A stretch of DNA of 64,000 nucleotides from Micromonospora andamanensis (lineage in GTDB: Bacteria > Actinomycetota > Actinomycetes > Mycobacteriales > Micromonosporaceae): contig NZ_BOOZ01000007.1 of NCBI RefSeq assembly GCF_016863495.1, positions 124,001 to 188,000 on the forward strand, written 5' to 3'. This document shows positions 51,525-60,229 of this stretch, in pieces (position 1 is the first letter of the stretch; each line of letters starts with the position of its first letter). The notes beneath the pieces were generated by a model, which was not told the origin of the DNA, made no database searches, and worked only from the letters and a program-made list of their open reading frames with translations. Both the position numbers and the translations under genes were made by a program.

Positions 51525-52652
51525 TCACCCCTCGGCCGCGCCGACCTCCCAGCTCGGCACCGCCGCCGACGCGTCGCCAGGTGAGCCCGTGTACTCCATC
51601 AGCACCAGCGCGATGTCGTCGTCGAGGCGGCCGTGCACCCACTCGACGAGGGCGGTCTCCAACGAGGCGAGGCCATCACCTACCGTGCCGTGGCCGAGCA
51701 ACCGCCAGGCCCGGTCCGCGGTGGGGAAGAACTCACCGTCCCGACGCGCCTCGCCCAGCCCGTCGGTGAACAGCAGTAACCGGTCGCCCGGCTCCAGCCG
51801 TTCCACCCGTGGCCTGACCACGGGCATGAAGCCCAGCGGAGGCGCCGGTGCCGGCGGTTCAAGCGAGATCACCGCGCCACGACGCAGCAGCAGCGGCGCG
51901 GGATGCCCGCAGTTGACGATGGTCAGCGTGCCACCGCGTTCCTCGACCAGCGCGGCGGTGACGAAGTCCTCGTCGCCCACGTTGCGCGCCACCGCCCGGT
52001 CCAGATCCGTCACCACGGCCCGCAGATCGGCCCGCTCGTACGCCACGTGCCGGTACGAGCCGAGCACGATGCTCGCCAGCCGCACCGCCTCCAGGCCCTT
52101 CCCGCGTACGTCACCGATGATCATCCGGACGCCGTACGGAGTCTCGATCGCCTCGTAGAGGTCGCCGCCGATCTCTGCCGTGGCTGTCGACGATATGTAC
52201 CTGCCGGCCACCGAGAGGGCGCCCAACCGAGGGCCGAGCGGACGCAGCACCGCCTGCTGAGCCACCGTGGCCAGCTTCGACAACTCGGCGATCTGCTCCG
52301 CCTGCCGCTGCCGTACCGCCGCCACCGCACCCGCGATGCCGGTGCCCAACGCGATGCCCGCCACGGCGAGGGCCGTGGACAGCGAGACCGTCCGTTCGGC
52401 CAGGGCGAAGGTCGCCCCCAGCACGGTGGCGGCAGCACCGACGCCGAGCACGATCCGCCACGAGGCGAGGGCGGCGGCCAGGAACGGTGCGGCAACCATC
52501 AGCGCGATGTAGTTCGCCGTACGCCCGTCCGCCAGCTCGACCGCCGAGACGATTGCGAGCAGGACGAAGGCCGCGCCGAGGCCGGCGCGGGATCCGGGGC
52601 TCAGCGGGCCGCGGCCCGGCTGGAGGAGTTGCGTACGTACATCCGACAGCAT
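51525..52652 (-). CDS. SpoIIE-type PP2C serine phosphatase, membrane-anchored
   Basis: A 375-residue protein. Residues 15-140 hold about five membrane segments (AFVLLAIVSAVELA, ALMVAAPFLAAALA, VGAAATVLGATFAL, ALAVAGIALGTGIAGAVAAV). A linker helix leads to a SpoIIE/PP2C domain with EIGGDLYEA, MIIGDVRGKGLEA, NCGHPAPLLL, LLLFTDGLGEARR and DDDIALVLMEY (metal-binding Asp). Such RsbU/SpoIIE phosphatases act on anti-sigma-antagonist partners. The start ATG sits in a hairpin loop. Confidence 0.9.
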   Translation of the reverse strand: MLSDVRTQLLQPGRGPLSPGSRAGLGAAFVLLAIVSAVELADGRTANYIALMVAAPFLAAALASWRIVLGVGAAATVLGATFALAERTVSLSTALAVAGIALGTGIAGAVAAVRQRQAEQIAELSKLATVAQQAVLRPLGPRLGALSVAGRYISSTATAEIGGDLYEAIETPYGVRMIIGDVRGKGLEAVRLASIVLGSYRHVAYERADLRAVVTDLDRAVARNVGDEDFVTAALVEERGGTLTIVNCGHPAPLLLRRGAVISLEPPAPAPPLGFMPVVRPRVERLEPGDRLLLFTDGLGEARRDGEFFPTADRAWRLLGHGTVGDGLASLETALVEWVHGRLDDDIALVLMEYTGSPGDASAAVPSWEVGAAEG

Positions 52653-52665
52653 GCCCGATGTACGT
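52635..52665 (-). promoter_or_regulatory. 9-bp inverted repeat enclosing the SpoIIE-type start codon
   Basis: ACGTACATC (52635-52643) and GATGTACGT (52657-52665) are perfect complements with a 13-nt loop containing the start ATG. Could be a protein operator or an mRNA hairpin controlling initiation. Confidence 0.55.
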
Positions 52666-52752
52666 GAGCGAAAGAATGAGCCTGGCCCCTCAAACGAGAT
52701 GGTTCTGGCCGTGAGGATCCAGCGCCGGAGCCGATCGCGGCGGTCCACCGCC

Positions 52753-53388
52753 TCAGCCGAGCACCTCGTAGCGGACCTCGATGTGACCGAGGTCGAGCGA
52801 CGCGATCTCGGCGAACGCGCCCCGCGCCAGGTCCAGGCAACGGCCCTCGATGAACGGACCACGGTCGTTGATCCGGACGGTCACCGACTTGCCGTTGGCC
52901 GGGTTGGTCACCCGCACCTTGGTGTCGAAGGGCAGGGTCTTGTGGGCGGCCGTCAACCCCTCGGGGTTGAACGTCTCGCCGTTGGCGGTCATCTGGCCCT
53001 GCCAGTAGAAGGAGGCACCGCAGGAGCCGGTGTCGACCACCGGACGGGCCGTCGTCTTCTTTGCCGTCGGCTTCGGCGTCGGGCGGGCCGTACGCTGCTT
53101 GCTCCGCGACGGCGCCTGCGCGGTGCGGCTCGGCGTCGGACTCGCCGTCGGACTCGGTGCGGCACTGGCGCTGGCGCTCGGCGACGCGCTCGGCGAGCTG
53201 GTCTCGGGGGCGCTCGTCTCGGTGGAGGGCGACAGGTCGATCGCGGCCGGTCGGACCGGCTCCGCCTCGGCAGTCAACCGGACAGCGCCGACGGTGCCGC
53301 CGACGGCCAGCGCGACAGCCAGCACGGCGCTGGCCGTGAGACCGGCCGGCGAGGTGATCCTGCGGGTACGGGAGTGCTTACCAGTCAC
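52753..53388 (-). CDS. RlpA-like double-psi beta-barrel secreted protein
   Basis: A 211-residue exported protein. A basic N-terminus and one membrane segment (GLTASAVLAVALAVGGTVGAV) are followed by a Ser/Pro/Thr-rich linker of ~75 residues and a C-terminal RlpA domain: SCGASFYWQGQMTANGETFN, PFDTKVRVTNPANGKSVTVRINDRGPFIEGR. RlpA domains can be lytic transglycosylases or peptidoglycan binders; the catalytic Asp (NDRGPF) is present. Acts at the cell wall. Confidence 0.9.
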   Translation of the reverse strand: MTGKHSRTRRITSPAGLTASAVLAVALAVGGTVGAVRLTAEAEPVRPAAIDLSPSTETSAPETSSPSASPSASASAAPSPTASPTPSRTAQAPSRSKQRTARPTPKPTAKKTTARPVVDTGSCGASFYWQGQMTANGETFNPEGLTAAHKTLPFDTKVRVTNPANGKSVTVRINDRGPFIEGRCLDLARGAFAEIASLDLGHIEVRYEVLG

Positions 53389-53567
53389 CGGCCCGGTCCT
53401 TTCTCAGCGGGTCAAACCGGGTCGGACCATAACGAGAGAAGCACTTCCGAAGTCAACGTGATCATGTTGCTATGCCCGTAATTGCGGTGATACGTGAAGC
53501 CGATCATCCGATCCGTGGTGGGCCGGGCGGGCCGGTGCCCGGCAACCGCCTGGCGCAGGATGGTGAC

Positions 53568-54128
53568 ATGCCCGCTGAGCTGAAAGAACGCCTTGTCGAG
53601 CTGTTCGGCTGGGTCGACCCCGGACCGGGTGCCAGCCACCTGGTCAGCGACACCTCCGGGTGGTGGCGGGATCCGGCCACGCTCGCCGCACTGGGGCCCG
53701 CGCTTGTCGCGCCGTTCCGGGCGGCCCGGCCCACGGTGGTGGTGTCTCCGGCGGTCACCGGGTTCCTCCTCGGTCCCCTGGCGGCCACCGCCCTCGGCGT
53801 GGGATTCGTGGCAGCGCACAAGCCGGGTGACGGGCGGCTGCCCGCTGGCTCGCTGACCTGGGCACAGAGCCCTCCCGACTTCCGCGGCCGACGGGTCGAC
53901 CTCGCGGTGCGGGACCGGCACCTGGGTCCAGGTGACCGGGTGCTGGTGGTGGACGACTGGGTGGACACCGCCGCCCAGGTACGCGCCCTCTACGAGATCT
54001 GCGCCGCCCGAGGAGCCGAACCGGTAGGCACCGCCGCCGTGATCTCCACCTGCCCGCCACCGGCGGCCACCGACCTACGCATCACAGCCCTCCTCACCAA
54101 CCCCGACCTCCCCGACTCACCCCGTTGA
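53568..54128 (+). CDS. PRTase-fold protein
   Basis: A 186-residue phosphoribosyltransferase-fold protein. The PRPP-binding motif is VLVVDDWVDTAAQVRALYEI, preceded by VVVSPAVTGFLLGPLAATAL (the pyrophosphate loop). No hood motif identifies the base, so the substrate is unknown; it resembles the adenine-PRTase-like type. ATG at 53568 chosen (MPAELKERLVELFGW); an earlier ATG at 53472 adds an atypical extension. Its stop lies in the GTTGATCATG hairpin. Confidence 0.85.
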   Translation: MPAELKERLVELFGWVDPGPGASHLVSDTSGWWRDPATLAALGPALVAPFRAARPTVVVSPAVTGFLLGPLAATALGVGFVAAHKPGDGRLPAGSLTWAQSPPDFRGRRVDLAVRDRHLGPGDRVLVVDDWVDTAAQVRALYEICAARGAEPVGTAAVISTCPPPAATDLRITALLTNPDLPDSPR

Positions 54129-54187
54129 TCATGGAGTTGTTGTCGCGCACATCGGCGGGTCGCGACTACAACTTCATGGTCAACGGG
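54121..54187. repeat. 27-bp GTTGATCATGG hairpin with wobble pairs
   Basis: Arms 54121-54147 and 54161-54187 match at 24 of 27 positions, spacer 13 bp. The left arm includes the stop codon of the PRTase gene. Related to the perfect hairpin at 49407. Confidence 0.85.
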
Positions 54188-54205
54188 GAGGAAGGGGGTT
54201 GGGGG

Positions 54206-54721
54206 TCAGCGGACGAAGTCTTCGACGACGGTGCAGACCTGGCCGAGTGCCTCGGCGGAGCGGGCCAGCGGGCCGGGGACCATCAGCGCGTGGTCGGCGC
54301 CGGGGATCTCCAACACGTGCGGGGTGAGCCGCCGGGCGACTCCGCCGTCCCAGGACGAGTCGGCCGTACCACCGACCAGGATGAACGGCGCGGTGGCCCC
54401 GCGCAGCGCGTCCACCACGTCGCCCCGGTGCAGCAGCGGGGTGAGCCAGACGGCAGGCAGTCCCCGGCCGGCCGCGAGCGGTGCGGCGAGGGTGCCGAGC
54501 GACTTGCCGACCAGCAGATCCGTCCGCTCGTTCAGGGTCGGGGCGACCTGGTCACACACCCACCTGCCGATGGTGTCGATGTCGAAGTGTTCCGGCACCT
54601 GCCAGGAGATCCCGTGCAGCCCGAAGCCGACCCGGCGCAGCGCCTCGCCCAGGTAGAGAAAGAGGGGGTACCGGGTGTCGTACCCGCGTCCCGGGATGAG
54701 CACCGCACGTCGGTCCGCCAT
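54206..54721 (-). CDS. alpha/beta-hydrolase fold protein
   Basis: A 171-residue small alpha/beta hydrolase. The nucleophile elbow is GKSLGTLAAPLA (Ser), a candidate acid is in ILVGGTADSSWDG, and the His is in GADHALMVPG. Length is short, so the cap is minimal. Start at 54721 (MADRRAVLIPGRGYD) with AAGGAG six bases before it. Substrate unknown. Confidence 0.8.
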   Translation of the reverse strand: MADRRAVLIPGRGYDTRYPLFLYLGEALRRVGFGLHGISWQVPEHFDIDTIGRWVCDQVAPTLNERTDLLVGKSLGTLAAPLAAGRGLPAVWLTPLLHRGDVVDALRGATAPFILVGGTADSSWDGGVARRLTPHVLEIPGADHALMVPGPLARSAEALGQVCTVVEDFVR

Positions 54722-54825
54722 GGACATCTCCTTGTCGTCGGCCATCGACCGTACCCCCATTCAGTCCCCGCCGGGACGGCTGAAGCCTCGCCTCATGCCC
54801 GCGAGCGGGCGGTAGCCTCGGCAGA

Positions 54826-55257
54826 ATGTGGCCACGGATCGGCGGACTCCGCGCGCTAGCCCTCGGCACTCCCGGTGAGCTACGCACACGCCTGAACACC
54901 CTCGTGCTGGCCGGCGTGAAGACCGCCACCGCCGGCCTGCTCACCGAGTACGCCGAGGAGGGCGAGGAATTTGAGCACGTCGGCGAGCGGCTGGCCCTCG
55001 TCGACGACGCGGACGCGCTGGTGGGCGTCGTTGAGGTGACCGGCATCGAGGTGACCCGGTTCGCCGAGGTGCCGTGGGACTTCGCCCGTGCCGAGGGCGA
55101 GGGCGACCGCTCGATCGAGGAGTGGCGGGCCGGCCACGCCGCCTATTGGGCTCGCGTCGGCACCCCGGTCACCGACGACAGCGAGATCGCCTGCGTACGC
55201 TTCCGCCTGGTGTCCGCCGGGGTCGGCGGCGTCATCACCGGCGACCTGGGCACCTGA
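54826..55257 (+). CDS. ASCH domain protein
   Basis: A 143-residue protein with an ASCH (PUA-like) fold: LNTLVLAGVKTATAGLLTEY, GERLALVDDADALVGVVEVTGIEV, FAEVPWDFARAEGEGDRSIEEWRAGHAAYW. ASCH proteins bind or process RNA or nucleosides (for example YqfB-type amidohydrolases). Role here unknown. Divergent from the hydrolase gene. Confidence 0.88.
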   Translation: MWPRIGGLRALALGTPGELRTRLNTLVLAGVKTATAGLLTEYAEEGEEFEHVGERLALVDDADALVGVVEVTGIEVTRFAEVPWDFARAEGEGDRSIEEWRAGHAAYWARVGTPVTDDSEIACVRFRLVSAGVGGVITGDLGT

Positions 55258-55314
55258 GCCGATCCGGCCGGCCGGCGGCCCCGACAGACCGTGGGCCGGC
55301 TGGCTGTCGCAGGG

Positions 55315-56193
55315 TCAGCCGCGCAACTCGGGCAGCAGACGGGTGGCAACCTCCGCCAGGACCGCCTCGTCACCGGCGTACCAGCTGCTCTCCCGCGGCC
55401 AGTGCGTGATCACGTCGGTGAATCCGAGCTTCGCCGCCCGCTCCACCTGATCGGCGAAGAACTGCGCGCTGCTCAACGAGAAGACGGGAGCCGAGTCCAG
55501 CGAAAGGTAGCGGTCCAGGCTGGCCGGGTCACGCCCCTGCGCTGCCAGCGTCGCGTCGAGCCGGGTGGTCAGCTCGGCCACCCCGGTCCACCAGTCGTTC
55601 AGCTCATCGACGGCGGGCCCGGTGGTCACCCAGCCCTGCCCGAAGCGGGCCGCGATCCCCATCGACCGGGGTCCGTTGGCGGCCACCACGAACGGCACCC
55701 GAGGTTCCTGCACGCAGCCCGGATTGTTCCGTGCGTCGACCGCCGCGAACCATTCGCCGCGCCAGGTGGTGCCGTCCTGCCGCAGGATGGCGTCGAGTAA
55801 CTCGGTGAACTCGGCGAACCGGTCCACCCGCTGCCGTGGCGGCAGTGTCTCACCGCCGAGGACCGTGGCGTCGAACCCGATGCCGCCCGCGCCGAGGCCG
55901 AGCAGCGCCCGCCCGTCGGAGATGTCATCCAGCGCGGTCACCTGCCGGGCGAAGGCTGCCGGATGCCGGAAGTTGGGCGAGGCGACGAGGGTGCCGAGGC
56001 GGATCCGGGAGGTCACCGTCGCGGCGGCGGTCAACGTCGTCATCGAGTCGAACCAGGGGCCGTCCACGAGATCACGCCAGCCCAGATGGTCATACGTCCA
56101 GGCGTGGTCGAAACCCCACCCGTCGACCCGCTGCCACCGGTGCTGTGCCACCGACCAACGCTGGTCAGGCAGGACCACGATGCCAATCCTCAT
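55315..56193 (-). CDS. LLM-class F420-dependent oxidoreductase
   Basis: A 292-residue TIM-barrel luciferase-like enzyme (MRIGIVVLPDQRWS, WFDSMTTLTAAATVTSRIRLGTLVASPNFRHPA, GLGAGGIGFDATVLG, FVVAANGPRSMGIAARFGQGWVTTG). In actinomycetes this group usually uses F420H2. Substrate unknown. ATG at 56193; 56199 is also in frame. Confidence 0.9.
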   Translation of the reverse strand: MRIGIVVLPDQRWSVAQHRWQRVDGWGFDHAWTYDHLGWRDLVDGPWFDSMTTLTAAATVTSRIRLGTLVASPNFRHPAAFARQVTALDDISDGRALLGLGAGGIGFDATVLGGETLPPRQRVDRFAEFTELLDAILRQDGTTWRGEWFAAVDARNNPGCVQEPRVPFVVAANGPRSMGIAARFGQGWVTTGPAVDELNDWWTGVAELTTRLDATLAAQGRDPASLDRYLSLDSAPVFSLSSAQFFADQVERAAKLGFTDVITHWPRESSWYAGDEAVLAEVATRLLPELRG

Positions 56194-56228
56194 GATCACC
56201 AGCGTACGGGGGCCGCGGTCGACAGGGA

Positions 56229-56261
56229 GCCCGGCCCGAGGTGTCGTCCCTCGGACCGGGC
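56229..56261 (-). terminator. hairpin terminator after secreted-protein gene
   Basis: Thirteen-pair stem (56229-56241 with 56249-56261) that is fully paired on the minus-strand RNA with one U-G wobble; 7-nt loop. Confidence 0.7.
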
Positions 56262-56298
56262 CCGTGGTGCATCAGCGGGCGTGTCACGCCCGACGCGC

Positions 56299-57219
56299 TC
56301 ACATGAGGGCTTCGACCGCCGCCGGTGCCCGGGTCAGCTGCACAGTGGTCGCCGGGATCTCCACCTGCACGGTCTCACCCGGGTAGTTCGGGTCGTTCGC
56401 CCAGGCGTTGCCGGTGACCTCGACCTTCCCCCGCTGGAACGGGGTGGTGCCGGTCGGGTCCGCCGTGGCGGACCACTGCGCCGTCTCACCGCTTACGCAG
56501 TCGACCCGGCCACTGAACGGGCCACGGATGATGACCTTGTTCTTGACCTGCGTCACCAGACCGCTGAGCTGCACAGTCGTGTCCGCGTTGCAGACCACCG
56601 TGCCGCTCACCGTGGCCTTGCCGTTCAACTTGCTGAAGACCCCGTCCGCAGCCGGCGTGACGGTGAACTCCAGCGGGGCCGGCGGCGGCGGATTGCCGAT
56701 CACCACCCGCCCGCGCAGGGCCGGGGTGCCGCCCTCGCAGTGCTGCTCGAAGGTGGCGTCGAGGCGCTCCACGTAGCCGTGCGGGCCGAAGGCCACATCG
56801 GCGACCACGAACGATCCCGTGATCGTGTTGCAGCCCCGGCCGTTGCCGCTGATGTCGATGCCGGCACCCGCGCCGCTGAACGGCGCGCGGGTGGCGTCGG
56901 GGTAACTGCCGACGGCGAGCTGCTGCCCGGCCGGTGCCTTCAGGTCCATCGACCACCAGTCACCGTTCCTGCCGTTGATCGACAGGTAGACGCCGCGAAG
57001 CTGGTCGTCGGCGCGGATCGACAGCTGGTCGCCGGCGCCGGCGTCGTAGCTGTAGGTGGCGCCTCCGGTGATGTAATCGCCAGGATCACCGGTCATCGTG
57101 AAGGTGCCGGCGGTCACCGGCTCCGCCTGGGCTGCGGTCGCCCCCGTGAGCAGGCCGGTCGCGGTGACGACGCCCGCGAGGAGCGTCGCCGCGATGGTCC
57201 TGCTTGTCCGCATGGTCAT
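56299..57219 (-). CDS. secreted beta-rich hypothetical protein
   Basis: A 306-residue exported protein with signal peptide (RTIAATLLAGVVTATGLLTGATAAQA, cleavage AQA-EP). Mature part is beta-rich with four Cys (GRGCNTITGSF, FEQHCEGGT, VVCNADTT, VDCVSGET) forming two likely disulfides. No recognised domain. AAAGAGG precedes the ATG. Role: secreted or surface protein of unknown function. Confidence 0.75.
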   Translation of the reverse strand: MTMRTSRTIAATLLAGVVTATGLLTGATAAQAEPVTAGTFTMTGDPGDYITGGATYSYDAGAGDQLSIRADDQLRGVYLSINGRNGDWWSMDLKAPAGQQLAVGSYPDATRAPFSGAGAGIDISGNGRGCNTITGSFVVADVAFGPHGYVERLDATFEQHCEGGTPALRGRVVIGNPPPPAPLEFTVTPAADGVFSKLNGKATVSGTVVCNADTTVQLSGLVTQVKNKVIIRGPFSGRVDCVSGETAQWSATADPTGTTPFQRGKVEVTGNAWANDPNYPGETVQVEIPATTVQLTRAPAAVEALM

Positions 57220-57469
57220 GGATGCCTCTTTCTCCAGGGAATAGGCGTTCCTCGCTGGAGAGCCTAGAAACGGCGGGCCCGGCACATGACCCCAAGGGTC
57301 AAAGTGGACAGTTGGTTCTCTTCGCCGGTTCGGCGCCAATCCGACGCCAGACCACCGGCCGACGTGGGCCAGGAGAACGGGATGCCGGTGGGCAACATGA
57401 CCGCCGATCATGAACGGCACCGGCGGCGCCTCCGAATGGGCCGCGCGGCGCTCGGGGCGGCCGAACGTC

Positions 57470-57507
57470 GAAGGCCCCGGTGGACATGTGTCCTGACCAG
57501 GGCCTTC
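57470..57507 (-). terminator. terminator hairpin after tRNA-Gly
   Basis: GAAGGCCC/GGGCCTTC arms (57470-57477, 57500-57507) with inner GGAC/GTCC pairing, eight bases past the tRNA end. Confidence 0.7.
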
Positions 57508-57514
57508 GGATCCG

Positions 57515-57585
57515 AGCGGGTGACGGGAATCGAACCCGCACTGTCAGCTTGGGAAGCTGATGTTCTGCCATTGAACTACACCCGC
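57515..57585 (-). tRNA. tRNA-Gly(CCC)
   Basis: A 71-nt tRNA. Acceptor GCGGGTG/CACCCGC pairs over 7 bp with discriminator U; D arm GTTC/GAAC; anticodon stem TCAGC/GCTGA with loop TTCCCAA, giving anticodon CCC (reads GGG); T arm GCGGG-TTCGATT-CCCGT. CCA is not encoded. Confidence 0.95.
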
Positions 57586-57895
57586 AGGCGAAATCACTCT
57601 ACCCGAGCCACCCACGCTGATGCATCCAGGGCTCCACCCCCGCGCGCTGCGCGTCGCGGTCGGTCCGAGACAGCAGGATCCCCGAAGTTGCTGCGTCGCG
57701 CCGGGCCGGAGGCAGCAACATCCCCGAAACTGCGCGGATCTTGGGCTCCGGGCGAGGGCGGGCGGACCGGCAAGAAGTTTCATCGCCGCAACATATGGCC
57801 ATGTTCAAATCTGTCTATGGGTTGTAACGTCTGCCCCACGTTTTCCGCACGGCGCGACACAACCCCCGGTCGCGTCGCCAGAAAGAGGTGGGCTT
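57586..57895. other. promoter region of M43 protease with imperfect repeats
   Basis: A 310-bp gene-free stretch. It holds two imperfect 21-bp direct repeats of CAGCAxxATCCCCGAAxxTGC (57671-57691 and 57713-57733 approx.), which with the intervening GTTGCTGC/GCAGCAAC also form a hairpin, and the near-palindrome AACATATGGCCATGTT (57790-57805) upstream of the protease gene. Confidence 0.5.
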
Positions 57896-58900
57896 ATGGG
57901 ACTGCGTCCCGTCCTGCTGAACCGGCGCATGGCCGGCATCGCATCGACGTCATTCGCCCTGGTGCTCGGCGTGGCCACGGTCGGCCTACTGCCGGCCGCC
58001 ACCACGACCGCGAGCCCCGTGGCGGCCGCCGTCACCGCCGACGAGGTGTGTGCGGATCCGACGGGCACCCTGGCCCGGGCCAAGGGTGGCAGTGCCGTCG
58101 AGCACGATCCGAACCAGCTGACCCTCGCCCAGGTGCACCAGCGTGAGGCGGAGTTCGCCGACATCCTGCAGGAGCGAGCCAAGCGAGTCGGTCAGCGTAC
58201 GCTGACCACCCAGGCAGCGGCGGCCTCGGTCACCATCCCGGTGGTGGTGCACGTGATCCGCCGGGACACGACCCGGGCCGGCGGGAACATCCCCGACTCG
58301 ATGATCCAGTCGCAGATCAACGTGCTGAACCAGTCGTTCAGCGGCGCGACGGGTGGCGCCGCCACCGCCTTCGCGTTCCAGTTGCAGAGCATCAACCGGG
58401 TGACGAACTCGTCGTGGTACCCGATCCGGCAGGGCTCGACGGCCGAGCGGCAGATGAAGACCCAGCTGCGACAGGGCAACAAGTCGACGCTGAACATCTA
58501 CCTCGGCGCGCTCAGCAACAACCTGCTCGGCTGGGCGACCTTCCCGCAGAACAGCCTGAACGTGATGGACGGCGTGGTCGTGCTCAGCGAATCGCTGCCC
58601 GGCGGCACCGCCACCAACTACAACCAGGGCGACACCGGTACCCACGAGGTCGGCCACTGGCTGAACCTGTACCACACCTTCCAGGGCGGCTGCTCGGGCA
58701 GCGGCGACCAGGTCGGGGACACCCCCGCCGAGGCCTCACCGGCCAGCGGCTGCCCGACCGGCCGGGACACCTGCTCCAGCTCGGGCCTGGACCCGATCAC
58801 CAACTTCATGGACTACTCGTACGACGGCTGCATGTACCAGTTCACCGCAGGCCAGGCCACCCGCATGATCAACGCCTGGAACGCCTACCGCGCGGCATAG
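57896..58900 (+). CDS. secreted M43-type zinc metalloprotease
   Basis: A 334-residue exported protease. A signal peptide (to about residue 45) and a ~55-residue propeptide precede a metzincin domain with the zinc motif HEVGHWLNLYH (His250) and Met-turn FMDYSYDG. Cysteine pairs in GGCSGSGDQVGDTP and SGCPTGRDTCSSS are typical of the cytophagalysin/pappalysin M43 family. It likely degrades extracellular proteins for nutrition. Confidence 0.93.
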   Translation: MGLRPVLLNRRMAGIASTSFALVLGVATVGLLPAATTTASPVAAAVTADEVCADPTGTLARAKGGSAVEHDPNQLTLAQVHQREAEFADILQERAKRVGQRTLTTQAAAASVTIPVVVHVIRRDTTRAGGNIPDSMIQSQINVLNQSFSGATGGAATAFAFQLQSINRVTNSSWYPIRQGSTAERQMKTQLRQGNKSTLNIYLGALSNNLLGWATFPQNSLNVMDGVVVLSESLPGGTATNYNQGDTGTHEVGHWLNLYHTFQGGCSGSGDQVGDTPAEASPASGCPTGRDTCSSSGLDPITNFMDYSYDGCMYQFTAGQATRMINAWNAYRAA

Positions 58901-58969
58901 TGCGTTCGCGCTGACGCGTACCGCCGGTGCCGGCTCCGTGGGACGGAGCCGGCACCTGTGCGTCCGAGC

Positions 58970-59506
58970 TCAGGCGGCGCGGCGGTGATGCCGCCCGGCG
59001 CGGGCCGGCAGCGGGCGGGTGGCCTGAGGTGTCGCGGCGGCCGGATCGAGCCAGACCTGCACGGCCGGCCGGGACGCCAGCTCGCTCGGCCCGGCGACCG
59101 ACTGCTCGCGTCGGGCCAGCATCGCGACGTCGACGGTGAACTCGAAGAGACACCAGTCGGCGTGCGGCGCGGCCCGGGCCGCCAACGCCAGCCGGGCGAC
59201 TGTGGCGTCGTCCGTCACGGGGCGGGCCCGCCCGGCGACGTAGGCCTCGTCGTCAGTCTCCTCCGGCGGGAAGGAGTGCAGCGCGTAACGGCCGTCGCGT
59301 TCCAGGTCGCGCCGCTTCGGTGAGTCGATCACGAAGCAGTAGAGACCGTCGTCGGTGATCACCGGGGAGACCGGGTGCACCCGGGGCCCGCCGTCGGCGC
59401 GGACCGTGGCCAGGTAGCCGAAGCCCGGGCCGTACTGCTGCATGAGAAGGCGGATCCCGTCGGCGAGTCGAGGCTCGTCAGCGGCGAATTCGGACCAGGA
59501 AGCCAT
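58970..59506 (-). CDS. pyridoxamine 5'-phosphate oxidase-like flavin protein
   Basis: A 178-residue split-barrel protein (FGYLATVRADGGPRVHPVSPVITDDGLYCFVIDSPKRRDLERDGRYALHSFPP shown in part). It belongs to the PNPOx-like flavin/F420-binding superfamily; specific reaction unknown. A LexA box sits 13 bp upstream, so it may be SOS-controlled. Confidence 0.85.
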   Translation of the reverse strand: MASWSEFAADEPRLADGIRLLMQQYGPGFGYLATVRADGGPRVHPVSPVITDDGLYCFVIDSPKRRDLERDGRYALHSFPPEETDDEAYVAGRARPVTDDATVARLALAARAAPHADWCLFEFTVDVAMLARREQSVAGPSELASRPAVQVWLDPAAATPQATRPLPARAGRHHRRAA

Positions 59507-59518
59507 GCTGACATCCTA

Positions 59519-59534
59519 TCGAACACACGTTCGA
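59519..59534. promoter_or_regulatory. LexA (SOS) box between PNPOx-like gene and dcd
   Basis: TCGAACACACGTTCGA, a perfect match to the actinobacterial LexA consensus TCGAACRNNYGTTCGA, 13 bp from the leftward start and 50 bp from the rightward dcd start. Confidence 0.85.
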
Positions 59535-59583
59535 AGCGGGTAGCCCGACACGCCTGTCACAAACCGGCAGCTATGGTGTGGCG

Positions 59584-60162
59584 ATGCTGCTCTCCGACCG
59601 CGACCTGGTCTCCGAGATCAAGGCGGGCACCCTGGCGCTCGATCCCTTCGAGCCCACCCTGGTGCAGCCCTCCAGCATCGACGTACGTCTGGACAAACTG
59701 TTCCGGGTCTTCAACAACCACCTTTACACCCACATCGACCCGGCCACCCGGCAGGACGACCTCACGTCGGCCGTGGAGGTGCCCGACGGCCAGGCCTTCG
59801 TGCTGCACCCGGGCGAGTTCGTGCTCGCCTCCACGCTTGAGGTCATCTCGCTGGGCGACCAACTCGCCGGCCGGCTGGAAGGCAAGTCCAGCCTGGGACG
59901 ACTCGGCCTGCTCACCCACTCCACCGCCGGGTTCATCGACCCCGGCTTCTCCGGTCACGTCACCCTGGAGCTGTCCAACGTGGCCAACCTGCCGATCACC
60001 CTCTGGCCGGGCATGAAGATCGGCCAGCTCTGCATCTTCCGGCTCTCCTCGCCGGCCGAGCACCCGTACGGATCGGCCGTCTACGGCTCCCGCTACCAGG
60101 GTCAGCGCGGCCCGACGCCGAGCCGCGCCTGGCAGAGCTGGCGCACCTGGCCCACCCGCTGA
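59584..60162 (+). CDS. dcd: dCTP deaminase, likely dUMP-forming
   Basis: A 192-residue enzyme that makes dUMP (or dUTP) from dCTP for dTTP synthesis. Conserved blocks: [98 protein letters not shown]. The close likeness to the M. tuberculosis bifunctional Dcd supports dUMP formation. ATG at 59584; an in-frame GTG at 59578 is less likely. Confidence 0.95.
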   Translation: MLLSDRDLVSEIKAGTLALDPFEPTLVQPSSIDVRLDKLFRVFNNHLYTHIDPATRQDDLTSAVEVPDGQAFVLHPGEFVLASTLEVISLGDQLAGRLEGKSSLGRLGLLTHSTAGFIDPGFSGHVTLELSNVANLPITLWPGMKIGQLCIFRLSSPAEHPYGSAVYGSRYQGQRGPTPSRAWQSWRTWPTR

Positions 60163-60191
60163 CATCGCGGAGGGCAACGGAGATCGGGCTC

Positions 60192-60219
60192 GGTGCGGTG
60201 GCCGAACAGCCACCGCACC
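60192..60219. terminator. bidirectional hairpin terminator
   Basis: Perfect 11-bp stem (60192-60202 with 60209-60219), 6-nt loop, between convergent dcd and NlpC/P60 gene. Confidence 0.75.
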
Positions 60220-60229
60220 TGACACAGCG

